In this document: in pieces, positions 14,884-22,100 of the stretch | How the letters are laid out: each line of letters opens with the position of its first letter | How positions within the stretch are numbered: the first letter of the stretch is position 1 | DNA from: Leptolyngbya sp. Heron Island J | GTDB lineage: Bacteria; Cyanobacteriota; Cyanobacteriia; Phormidesmidales; Phormidesmidaceae | Length of the DNA stretch: 37,573 nucleotides | Assembly: GCF_000482245.1 (NCBI RefSeq) | Contig: NZ_AWNH01000068.1 | Coordinates: 1 to 37,573, forward strand | Reading direction: 5' to 3' | Position numbers and translations under genes: made by a program | Notes under the pieces: model-generated | Told to the model about the DNA's origin: nothing | Seen by the model: the letters and a program-made list of their open reading frames with translations, nothing else | Database searches by the model: none

Positions 14884-15039
14884 CTACTCCAGATAAACAG
14901 TGTTCTGCGTGGACTGTAAGGCGGATGGGCGGGGCGTCACATCAATATCCAGACGAACCATTTGCCCCAACATGAACCCCACCAGCACCCAGAAAAAAGC
15001 TTGAAAAAACGAACTATTGCGACGATAACGGCTGTACAT
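14884..15039 (-). CDS. Micro membrane protein 4 (51 aa)
   Basis: ATG 15039 to TAG 14884, 51 aa: a basic N-terminus MYSRYRRNSS, one TM helix FFQAFFWVLVGFMLGQMV and a polar tail LDIDVTPRP. The start ATG follows the TAG of the previous micro gene with no gap. Charge distribution predicts the N-terminus inside and the C-terminus outside. The size, hydrophobicity and strict packing within the operon are the evidence that it is real. No family is recognised. Confidence 0.6.
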   Translation of the reverse strand: MYSRYRRNSSFFQAFFWVLVGFMLGQMVRLDIDVTPRPSALQSTQNTVYLE

Positions 15040-15174
15040 CTACCAACGTCTCCGGCGATAACGGGACATGCGAAACGGTCGATAACGGGAGCGGCCACCA
15101 GCACCACTATCTGCGAACTTTGCAAACAAATAAGCCACGGCTAAGACTAGAAAAAAGATTTTAAGTGTCTCCAT
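15040..15174 (-). CDS. Micro membrane protein 3 (44 aa)
   Basis: ATG 15174 to TAG 15040: an N-terminal TM helix (TLKIFFLVLAVAYLFAKFA), a Gly/Ser turn and a very basic tail RSRYRPFRMSRYRRRRW. The arginine-rich C-terminus would lie in the cytoplasm and could contact DNA or the acidic part of a partner. That architecture is reminiscent of filamentous-phage coat proteins, but no homology is claimed. It follows micro gene 2 after 3 bp and abuts micro gene 4. Confidence 0.6.
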   Translation of the reverse strand: METLKIFFLVLAVAYLFAKFADSGAGGRSRYRPFRMSRYRRRRW

Positions 15175-15177
15175 CAA

Positions 15178-15252
15178 TCAACGATCTCCCAACGAATTGA
15201 GCAACCAAAGCGCACATAGGGCAGGGGCAAAAAACATGACAAGATCAAACAT
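15178..15252 (-). CDS. Micro membrane protein 2 (24 aa)
   Basis: ATG 15252 to TGA 15178 encodes 24 residues that are nearly one TM helix (MFDLVMFFAPALCALWLL, then NSLGDR). The ATG overlaps the end of micro gene 1, so it would be read by termination-reinitiation. At this length the call relies wholly on composition and on the operon pattern. It could be a chance frame. Confidence 0.45.
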   Translation of the reverse strand: MFDLVMFFAPALCALWLLNSLGDR

Positions 15253-15367
15253 TTTGCGTTTGGGGGATAGGTGGACAAGGTTCTGTGTTGGTAGAGCTGA
15301 GGCCCATAGTGATAGCTGCAGTCGCCAGCACAGCGAGAAGTAAGGCAAAAACTAAGCGATATCTCAT
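15245..15367 (-). CDS. Micro membrane/exported protein 1 (40 aa)
   Basis: ATG 15367 to TGA 15245: MRYRLVFALLLAVLATAAIT followed by a short polar tail TNTEPCPPIPQTQ. The N-terminus is a textbook signal or anchor sequence, so the tail would be outside. The start codon overlaps the stop of the helix-turn-helix gene as ATGA (15364-15367), strong evidence of coupled translation. No family is recognised. Confidence 0.6.
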   Translation of the reverse strand: MRYRLVFALLLAVLATAAITMGLSSTNTEPCPPIPQTQNV

Positions 15368-15984
15368 GCCCCCGGTTGCTTTCCCATGGATTGCAACACC
15401 TCGAAATCATCGTTCAGCGCTGCTGTCTCTACGTTCTGGCGGTCGGCTAATAGCTCTGTACGCAAGGCATAGATATCATTACGCCGCTTTAGCTGATCTA
15501 CCTTACGGCCGACGGCTTGACGCGCTTGGCGAGTTTTGGCAATCTTCTGAGCCATCGCTTTTTCATCCTCAGCCATAGCATCCATCAGAGAATCAGCACC
15601 GTTGATAAACTGCTCAGCTAGGGCTAACGGATCATCATGGGCATCGACGGCAGCTAGTTCAGAGCGAAATGAGTCAAGGTTGAACTCAGTAGGGAATTGA
15701 GGGGCCTCTAGCGCATTGCGGTGGTTGCCCTCGATAACGGTTATGGCTACCGGGGTGGCAGCTTGTGTCACAGGCTTGTCAGGAGTCTTATCAGTGGCCT
15801 GGCGCTTGGCCTGATACGACAACAGTGTGTCTCGCTCAGCGTCAGAGAACATACGTGTGTCACCCTGTAATTCTCCAATTTCACCAGCTTTGAAAAGCCA
15901 GCGCTGGACAGTACGTTTAGTGGTTTTTGCTTCAGCTGCAATGCTGGTCAGAGTATGGGGCCTTTGGATTTCAATGTATGTCAT
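15364..15984 (-). CDS. Helix-turn-helix protein heading the ATPase operon
   Basis: A 206-aa protein. The N-terminal 55 residues hold a helix-turn-helix (HTLTSIAAEAKTTKRTVQRW, then LFKAGEIGE) of the kind in MerR/Xis-like or KorB-type plasmid regulators. The rest is helical, with acidic and Lys/Arg-rich coiled segments (DEKAMAQKIAKTRQARQAVG). The ATG at 15984 begins the HTH domain. Upstream in-frame codons to 16077 fall in the repeat-containing promoter and are unlikely to be translated. As the first gene, it may repress the operon through the 16028-16106 repeats. Confidence 0.7.
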   Translation of the reverse strand: MTYIEIQRPHTLTSIAAEAKTTKRTVQRWLFKAGEIGELQGDTRMFSDAERDTLLSYQAKRQATDKTPDKPVTQAATPVAITVIEGNHRNALEAPQFPTEFNLDSFRSELAAVDAHDDPLALAEQFINGADSLMDAMAEDEKAMAQKIAKTRQARQAVGRKVDQLKRRNDIYALRTELLADRQNVETAALNDDFEVLQSMGKQPGA

Positions 15985-16027
15985 ATGTTTTGCCTGCGAA
16001 ATGGCGGCGTGTTGTCGGCAATTATGA

Positions 16028-16106
16028 CGGTGTGTCATGTCGTAGCGGTGTCGCACGTCGTCACACCGTGCTGCCACAAAGCTAGCGAACGGTGTCGCAC
16101 GTTGTC
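16028..16106. promoter_or_regulatory. Direct repeats in the divergent promoter at the centre
   Basis: CGGTGTCGCACGTCGTC (16046-16062) recurs at 16090-16106 with one change. A more degenerate copy (CGGTGTGTCATGTCGT) is at 16028-16043. CACACCGTG (about 16062-16070) carries the core in complement. The repeats lie between the HTH-ATPase operon (minus) and the RHH-coiled-coil operon (plus). They are probably shared operator sites for the HTH and/or RHH proteins. Confidence 0.6.
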
Positions 16107-16194
16107 AAGGGGTTGCATAACGTTTTTTGACGTGCTATACCGTGGTGTGAGGCATACTTATGTCAGTTACTCTTTATTGACGTGAGTTAATGCC

Positions 16195-16362
16195 ATGGCT
16201 GAAAAAAAGAAAAAAGTGTCGGTATACCTAGACTCTGAAACGCTTGAAGAGGTTGAACAAGAAGCGCAAGATCAAGAGCGTTCAGTTAGCTACGTGATAT
16301 CGAAAATGGTTGAGGAACAGTTAAGAAAAAAAGAAGAGGAGGAAAAACCTAAGGGGTCTTAA
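16195..16362 (+). CDS. Small RHH protein 1 (55 aa)
   Basis: ATG 16195 to TAA 16362. It has a basic start MAEKKKK, strand VSVYLDSE and a first helix LEEVEQEAQDQER. SVSYVISKMVEEQLRKK forms the second helix, and the tail is charged. This is a minimal ribbon-helix-helix DNA-binding protein (CopG/ParD style). It is paralogous to the next gene, whose ATG overlaps its stop (TAATG). It could be a regulator of the divergent promoter. Confidence 0.7.
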   Translation: MAEKKKKVSVYLDSETLEEVEQEAQDQERSVSYVISKMVEEQLRKKEEEEKPKGS

Positions 16363-16550
16363 TGGTTCGAACTGTCACTAAGAGAAACAAAAAGGGGTTG
16401 ATAGGCTATTTCACTCATGAGACAGCTACAAAACTAGAACAACTTGCTAAAGAGGGAGATCGCTCTATTAGTTACGTAATCACCAAGCTGGTTGAAGCTC
16501 AGCTGAGACAAAAGGAAAAGGAAGAAAAGGAGTCAGATGACAACAATTGA
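16362..16550 (+). CDS. Small RHH protein 2 (62 aa)
   Basis: A 62-aa paralogue of the preceding gene: strand GLIGYFTHE, helix TATKLEQLAKEGDR, then SISYVITKLVEAQLRQKEKE. The matched phrase RS(V/I)SYVI(S/T)K(M/L)VE in both shows recent descent from a common gene. Its 3' end overlaps the coiled-coil gene by 14 bp. Confidence 0.72.
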   Translation: MVRTVTKRNKKGLIGYFTHETATKLEQLAKEGDRSISYVITKLVEAQLRQKEKEEKESDDNN

Positions 16551-16887
16551 CGAGCTATCAGCTCTAGTCGAATCTAATGCACGCAGTATCCAGGCCCTTA
16601 GCCAAGAATGGCGGGCTGCTGCTGAGGTCAACCGCGTTGATATGGCTGCTGTTAACCAGCGGATGACGAATATTGAAGCGACGTTAGAGCGCACAGAACG
16701 AATTCAGGAAAATAACTCAGTTCAATTAGCTGAACTAACTACCTCTGTAGCTGAAACCAATCAACGGATTCAAGTCTTAATTGAAGAAAGCCGCGATACT
16801 CGTAACTGGTTACGAGCAGCTCAAGAAAATATACAAACCTTATTCTCGGAGATACGAGAGATATGGAATCGGATTAACGCAGCATGA
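16537..16887 (+). CDS. Coiled-coil protein 1 (116 aa)
   Basis: A 116-aa, almost entirely helical protein with heptad pattern (DELSALVESNARSIQALSQE, NQRMTNIEATLERTERIQEN, ETNQRIQVLIEES) ending EIREIWNRINAA. It is paralogous to the 152-aa gene 170 bp downstream (shared ETN-R-(I/V)Q-L and (I/L)-x-EIW endings). Proteins of this style often form trimeric or dimeric rods attached to membranes or DNA-bound partners. Here it is coupled to RHH proteins, so it may oligomerise them. Confidence 0.65.
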   Translation: MTTIDELSALVESNARSIQALSQEWRAAAEVNRVDMAAVNQRMTNIEATLERTERIQENNSVQLAELTTSVAETNQRIQVLIEESRDTRNWLRAAQENIQTLFSEIREIWNRINAA

Positions 16888-17056
16888 TAAACGTGTCTTT
16901 GCGAGCGTGTCAGACTATCTGGCTAAATTGCCCGAATAGAAAGCTGAGAAGGACGGTCGAAGCTTGTCCAATCTTGTGGGCTTATTGCTAGAGCTACAAG
17001 CATCTGAACTACAGCAAGAGTATGAGGCTGAACAGCACAAAGGAGCTAAGCGATGA
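16884..17056 (+). pseudogene. Broken third RHH gene
   Basis: The frame from 16886 reads DKRVFASVSDYLAKLPE, then TAG (16937-16939), then KAEKDGRSLSNLVGLLLELQ to a TGA at 17054-17056. Ignoring the stop, this is an RHH protein: strand VFASVSDYL, helix LPE-KAEKDGR, helix SLSNLVGLLLELQ. The only nearby ATG (16884, overlapping the TGA of the upstream gene as ATGA) is in a different frame, implying an indel just after the start as well as the nonsense change. The stop still overlaps the start of the next coiled-coil gene as ATGA, preserving the RHH-coiled-coil gene order. Confidence 0.65.
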
Positions 17057-17511
17057 GTGAGGATCGATTGACTCGCATTGAAACTAGTATTGAAGAGCTG
17101 GTTAAAGCTGTAGCTATCACGAACGACTCAGTTAAATCACTGCGGACTGAAGTATCTGAGACTTCAGCCACAGTCAAAGAAGTTGCCCAAACTGCCACAG
17201 AAACGAATAGATCTGTGCAGCAGTTGAGGGCCGATATGGCTAAAGCGCTTGAAGGTAGCACAAGTTACACCGACGCATCCTTTGGTGCCGTAGTTCAGGC
17301 CATGGATGAGCGTGATAGCGAAGTTAGAGCCGAGCAGAAAAAAACGGAGGCATTACTTCAAAACCTCATTGATGATGCTAGGACAGACCGAAAAGCCAAT
17401 AAGGATGCTCTAACGGCATTTCAAGAAAGCTTCCTACAACTCGTAACCCAGATTTCAGCACGGTTGAACGAAATTTGGACTGAGGTTCAACAAATGAGGG
17501 ATGCATCATGA
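17053..17511 (+). CDS. Coiled-coil protein 2 (152 aa)
   Basis: A 152-aa helical protein with long heptads (RIETSIEELVKAVAITNDSV, ETNRSVQQLRADMAKALEG) and a C-terminal ARLNEIWTEVQQMRDAS. It is similar to coiled-coil protein 1. The duplication RHH then coiled coil is thus visible twice. The start overlaps the broken RHH gene, and the stop overlaps the next gene as ATGA. Confidence 0.65.
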   Translation: MSEDRLTRIETSIEELVKAVAITNDSVKSLRTEVSETSATVKEVAQTATETNRSVQQLRADMAKALEGSTSYTDASFGAVVQAMDERDSEVRAEQKKTEALLQNLIDDARTDRKANKDALTAFQESFLQLVTQISARLNEIWTEVQQMRDAS

Positions 17512-17840
17512 ACCGCAAAGTTTTTCTTCAGCTAATTGCTATGTCTAGCCTGGCGTGGTTGATCCCACCAAAGATAAGAGCTAAGGCTATCGCTGAGTCA
17601 TGGCCTTGCTCTTTCGATGTAGAGAACTGGAAGGCACCAACAGCTATCTATCCGCTGCAATCAAAAACAGCTTTGAAGTTTCATGAGCAAAAAGTCGATT
17701 ATTTAAAAATGCTGGGTCGGTTTGGTCGCGGTATTAATGAAAGCCAACAGACGTTATTAGATTTTCTTCAATACCAAATTGATTTTTGGGAATTCGATCA
17801 TATTCGATATGGGCATCTAAACAAAGTTTCAAAACCTTGA
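17508..17840 (+). CDS. Hypothetical protein with N-terminal hydrophobic signal
   Basis: A 110-aa protein: basic start MNRKVFLQLIA, hydrophobic MSSLAWLIPP, then a mature part rich in aromatic residues (FDVENWKAPTAIYPL, KLGYH-type ending). It has the look of a short exported or membrane-tethered protein, although the hydrophobic stretch is modest. It is coupled to the upstream coiled-coil gene by ATGA and is the last gene of the unit. Function unknown. Confidence 0.55.
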   Translation: MNRKVFLQLIAMSSLAWLIPPKIRAKAIAESWPCSFDVENWKAPTAIYPLQSKTALKFHEQKVDYLKMLGRFGRGINESQQTLLDFLQYQIDFWEFDHIRYGHLNKVSKP

Positions 17841-18097
17841 TCGATCAGCGTTTCAGGCGTATTCTTAGCCCCATCTACATAAAGGAGGTGATGAAATTGG
17901 AGTAGGAACGCTTAAATATGGCAAAACCCCCAAGATGTAGGAGTCTCGGAGGTTTATAGAAGCCGGAGTTCAAAAATAATTAACCCCATAGTGCCACAGG
18001 TCAGCTGCCCCCGCAACTGGTCACAGGATTTTTGTGTTCTTGAGTCTCGCTAAACCGATCATGTAAGCCAAGCTTACTTAACAAAACGTTACAAATA
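17841..18097. other. Noncoding stretch before the iterons
   Basis: No gene is seen. It contains a perfect Shine-Dalgarno word AAAGGAGGTGAT at 17881-17892 with no ORF longer than a few codons behind it. AACCCCC and GGAGGTT (about 17927-17955) could pair. A segment CTGCCCCCGCAACTGG (about 18005-18021) resembles part of a cobalamin riboswitch, but the rest of the fold is absent. Confidence 0.5.
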
Positions 18098-18208
18098 ATT
18101 TTTGTCAATACTCTAATAGATTTTTGTCAATGATTTTTGTACCTGATTACCAAAGTTGTTGTACCTGATTACCAAAAGGGCTCTTTTTAGAGGTCGTTTT
18201 GTACCTGA
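18098..18208 (+). repeat. Iteron array, candidate replication origin
   Basis: ATTTTTGT appears at 18098, 18120 and 18133. TTGTACCTGATTACCAAA appears exactly at 18137-18154 and 18159-18176. TTGTACCTGA recurs at 18199-18208. Spacings of 22 bp dominate, i.e. about two helical turns. The region is AT-rich, lies about 0.9 kb upstream of the replication protein gene and sits at 48% of the plasmid length. These are the usual properties of an iteron origin. Origin function is inferred. Confidence 0.6.
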
Positions 18209-18297
18209 AGTACACCTGAAAAAAGAGAAATGTAAGATACGTCGTAAGGCTTGCTTACAAATATGTATGGCTGACACATAACAGTCTTTTTGGAGGG

Positions 18298-18513
18298 TTG
18301 TCATTCTCTCTAAAAAACAGTAAACCGTTAGGTGATAGAGATTTTTCTAAACCAACCATGGACCGATTACCTCGAAGCCCCAATGGCTCCCCCCGACCCG
18401 TAAAAATCTTGGCTGTGAAACTTCCTAAAAGTGTTGCTGCAAAAGTGGCGAAATTACCCGGCAAGAACACCAACGACCGACTGAAGCGGCTGATCATCGC
18501 TGCGACCTCATAG
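18298..18513 (+). CDS. Small basic protein, possible DNA-binding regulator
   Basis: A 71-aa very basic protein (or 51 aa from ATG 18358). The C-terminal part RPVKILAVKLPKSVAAKVAK, then a polar turn and DRLKRLIIAATS, has a strand-helix-helix shape like a minimal RHH protein. The long form needs a TTG start at 18298 with GGAGG nine bases upstream. It lies between the iterons and the replication gene, as copy-control proteins often do. It ends 21 bp before a strong hairpin. Confidence 0.5.
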   Translation: MSFSLKNSKPLGDRDFSKPTMDRLPRSPNGSPRPVKILAVKLPKSVAAKVAKLPGKNTNDRLKRLIIAATS

Positions 18514-18533
18514 AAGTCTACTCCGTAATCAAA

Positions 18534-18562
18534 AACCGCCTAAGCAAAACGCTTAGGCGGTT
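18534..18562 (+). terminator. Hairpin after the small basic gene
   Basis: CCGCCTAAGC (18536-18545) and GCTTAGGCGG (18551-18560) form a perfect 10-bp stem with AAAAC loop, extended by AA/TT. There is no long T-run on the plus strand. On the minus strand TTTTTGATTA follows, so it may terminate leftward transcription best. Confidence 0.65.
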
Positions 18563-18570
18563 CAAGTTCC

Positions 18571-18636
18571 GTTCCCCTTTATCTCAAAAGTTGCTTCGAT
18601 TGGAACCCGGATCAACTTTCTGAGAGTTAAGGGGAC
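18571..18636. ncRNA. Long imperfect hairpin in the leader of the rep operon
   Basis: GTTCCCCTT...CTCA...AAGTTG (18571-18593) pairs with CAACTT...TGAG...AAGGGGAC (18613-18636) around a 19-base loop. It lies directly upstream of the 18668 gene. It could be a structured 5' leader or an antisense-RNA target controlling replication. No RNA family is recognised. Confidence 0.4.
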
Positions 18637-18667
18637 ACATAGACCCACCACACAGGAAGGCTACGTT

Positions 18668-19138
18668 TTGAACCATAACATACGCGAAAATTCTTATCCT
18701 CATTCTAGCAAAAGTGTCCCTGATTCCTCCACTCACCACCATCACCCTAAGACTCCGCCGACTTGCCTCTTAGCCAATAACACCCTCTGGACTGCTATCA
18801 ACACTACGTATTGCCCCCCTGAACTCCTTTGGGAGGAGATCGCCGCACTACTTAAGACCCAAAAGATACCGCCTAAACGCTACAAAGCTAAATTTTTAGA
18901 ACTCCGCAATATTGATCAAATCTGGCTACATCTAATGTGGCTTCATCGTTTCTCGGGTCATTATTTCGAGCCTGATGGACGCAGGCCAACTGCAAAGGAT
19001 CACCGAGAAAGCTTTAAAGCGTATCTAGCTAATTTAAAAAAGCTGGGGGCCGAGCATTACATTCAAATGCTTACCGAGCTGCGCTTAGCAGCCTATCAGG
19101 ACAAGCTTGCTGCGATGAGGGTGCGTTATGGCGATTAA
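18668..19138 (+). CDS. Hypothetical 156-aa protein coupled to the rep gene
   Basis: A 156-aa protein. The first 35 residues are His/Pro/Ser-rich and low complexity. The rest is a compact helical domain (LWEEIAALLKTQKIPPKRYK, IWLHLMWLHRFSGHYF, and a C-terminal LTELRLAAYQDKLAAMRVRY). TTG 18668 preceded by AGGAAGG is the likely start. The gene overlaps the replication gene start by 11 bp, so it may be a translational-coupling or loader protein for replication. No family is recognised. Confidence 0.6.
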   Translation: MNHNIRENSYPHSSKSVPDSSTHHHHPKTPPTCLLANNTLWTAINTTYCPPELLWEEIAALLKTQKIPPKRYKAKFLELRNIDQIWLHLMWLHRFSGHYFEPDGRRPTAKDHRESFKAYLANLKKLGAEHYIQMLTELRLAAYQDKLAAMRVRYGD

Positions 19139-22100
19139 TGCGCAATCTCCTGCCGCCAGAGCCCCCATAGATTTCCAAAGCGAACTCATCAACGGCTCAG
19201 CGATCAGCCCAGCACTCGCTGATCTCAACACGCAATTTCTTCAAGGGGACGCGCTAGCGTCCGTGCTCTTCAGCCAGCACAAACCAAAAACAGCCGATAC
19301 CTATACCTCAGTCATCCAGCATGGTGCCTTGGCATTTTGCGGATTAGACCCAACCGATAATTTCACCCCGACCACTCCCAGCCGATTTAAGCCTGTCCAA
19401 CCCAGACAGAATCGTGATGATTCGATCAATAAATATGAATCACGTCCGTTGCCACCTAAAAACAAACGACAGCACCTAGGGTTTTTCAGCATCGATCTGA
19501 CCACATTTCAGGCGATCGCTGAACGATGTGGTATTGCAATGCCAGCCTCTATACCTTTAGAGAATCCAGCACTTTCTGAAACCTTCTGGCATTGGGTTAA
19601 GACCAACGCAGTCCCTCTCTACCTGGCCGAAGGCGAGAAAAAAGCCCTCTCTTTGCTGAGCCATGGTTACGCGGCGATCAGCCTCGCGGGCATTCGTATG
19701 GGTGCCAATCGCATAAGAGTGAGTGGTTCGACCAACTATGTTATCCATCCTGATCTCGTTCAATTCTTTGGGTGTGATCGCAACTGGACGATTCTTTTCG
19801 ATTTCGCTCAAACGCATAACCAGCGTAAAAACATGCGCTCCGCAATTATCACGCTGGGGAATGCGATCGAGACCGAACAGACTAAGGCAGGTCACAAACC
19901 AGGGCCTAATGTGGTGCTACCCCATGGACCTGAAACAGGCATTGATGATGTCTTTGCTCGATCCGCGAATCAAGCCCACTCTCTGATCTACCTAAACAGT
20001 CAAGAATTTCAGAGCTTCAAAGCAGACTATTTTGTTAACTGGAAACGTGGGATTGATCCGAAAATCTGTAAGCAGATTGTCAAATTTCAATCGAAACAGT
20101 ACTACTCCGATGCGTGCCCCGAACTTCTAGAAGAAGGGCTTGTTTGTCTGGGCGGGACGATGGGTTTAGGTAAAACCCATCTCGTCGAGCTGTTGCGGAA
20201 AAAATACCCAGGGCGATCATTCCTGAACATCGGTCATCTTATAAACCTGCTTGAGAATCTATCAGCACGTCTAGGCACCCAAAGCTATAGATACCTTGAT
20301 ATTCAGCAGATTCACTCATGCCGTGAGCTGTCGATCACATTCGATTCGCTGCATAAATTGCTAAAAGACGGTGTGCTTGCATGGGTGCCCGAGATTGTTT
20401 TTATCGACGAGGTGAAACAGGGGCTTGAGCATTTACTTAAAGGCAGTACCTGTAAGGGCAAACGCTCAATTCTAATCAAAACACTGGGGTTGATCCTCTC
20501 TCAAGCTAAGCTAATTATCTGTGCAGATGCAAACCTGGACACAACCACGCTCAAAGCCTTATCAGCGGCTGCTGGACGGAAGCCTGTTGTCCACCAAGAT
20601 CAGAGGCTGTTGCCGTCTCGTGATGTCTACTGGTATGGGGATGTTGGTGGAGACTACATGATTGACCAGATCCACACCGCTCTGATAAATGGTGAGCGTG
20701 TAGCGGTTCCTAGCGATAGCAAAAAGTTTCTCCTTAAACTTGAGCGCTCATTCACCGACCCGCAATCTCGTGCGGCTATTGCTCAAGCATTGGAATGTGG
20801 CGACTCGCAGGCAGCCGGACAACCTAGAGTTTATGTGCTCAGCTCTGATAATAGCGGGAGCACTGAGGGACGCAGGATTCTACGCGATCTAAATGTGAGT
20901 GTTTTAGATTTTGATCTATTCTGCTTTTCGCCGTCGCTCGGTAGTGGGGGTGATATCTCTGTTGAGCATTTTGACAGTGTTTACGCTCATTTCGCGGGTT
21001 TTAGTATTGATGCTGAGCACTGTATTCAGATGCTGTATCGTGTTCGGTCTCAAGTGCCGATGCATATTGCGTGTAGACCTAATCATATGAAGCGCGACGC
21101 ACCATTGACTGTTGAGGGTGTAGAAGAAACACAAATCACTCGTAGTTGGGCGAGTGAGTTCTTAACCCAATCTCCACGGAGTTTTGACCAATTTACAAAA
21201 GATTTTTCTTGGGCTTTCAAGGCTTACTGTGAGTACACAGCAGCAAGTAATCTATCTCTCAAGTACCTGGATCGAGATTTGAAATCTCTATTAATTAATG
21301 CTGGGTGCCACATCATCGATTGCTCTCAGGATGGGGACCGACAGGCTAATCCTGTTACTAAGAGTATTTATGAAGGGATTTCAGGCTCTCTAAAAGCTGA
21401 GTACTGCGAGGGTGTGGCTAACGCGACTGAGATCGACGACGAAACATATAAAAATCGCATCGGCAGAGACGATCTAGAACCAGAAGAACGGCTAGAGATG
21501 GATCGGTACCGCATTGCCAAAACATACGCTACACCTGGTATCACGCCCGAGTTGGTGAAGCTGGATGATAACGGTAAGTTCGCAAGAAAACTCCGTGCGC
21601 TTGACGATTTGATTGCCGAACCTGGGGAGCCTGTACAAACACGCACGGGACCAGTCCCAGGGCCACCGGCACATGTGAAAGAGCGTGATTTGTGGGACTA
21701 TCACAACGAGGATTTTCTACCTGACCGAAGACACACCGTAGCGGGCTGGCGGCTTAGATTCACCTTGGGAATTCGTGATATCGCGCTTCATTTAATTAAT
21801 GGGAGCGAATTACATGCGGAACACCCGTTGGTCACTGATGCTATTGCCGCAATCTACGAGTCTGGAATGCGTGCGCATGTCAGACGTGTTTTAGGCTTCA
21901 GTATTCCCACACTGAAGGATGGTGAGGAGCTTGAACCCATGCAGGTTATTAGGCTGTTCCTTGATCAGCTTGGGCTACCCATCAAAAGCCGCAAGAAGAC
22001 GCTTGACGGGTCTCGGGTGGCGATGAAATACCTCGATATTTCATCGCCTAAATGGGAACTAGCAACCCACACCATAGGTGCTTGGGTGGCGCAACGAGTT

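Noticed and set aside
17990-18060. Cobalamin riboswitch-like segment CTGCCCCCGCAACTGG
   Set aside because: Only this short word fits. The upstream GGTG...CC elements and later conserved box are not found, and the downstream genes have no link to B12.
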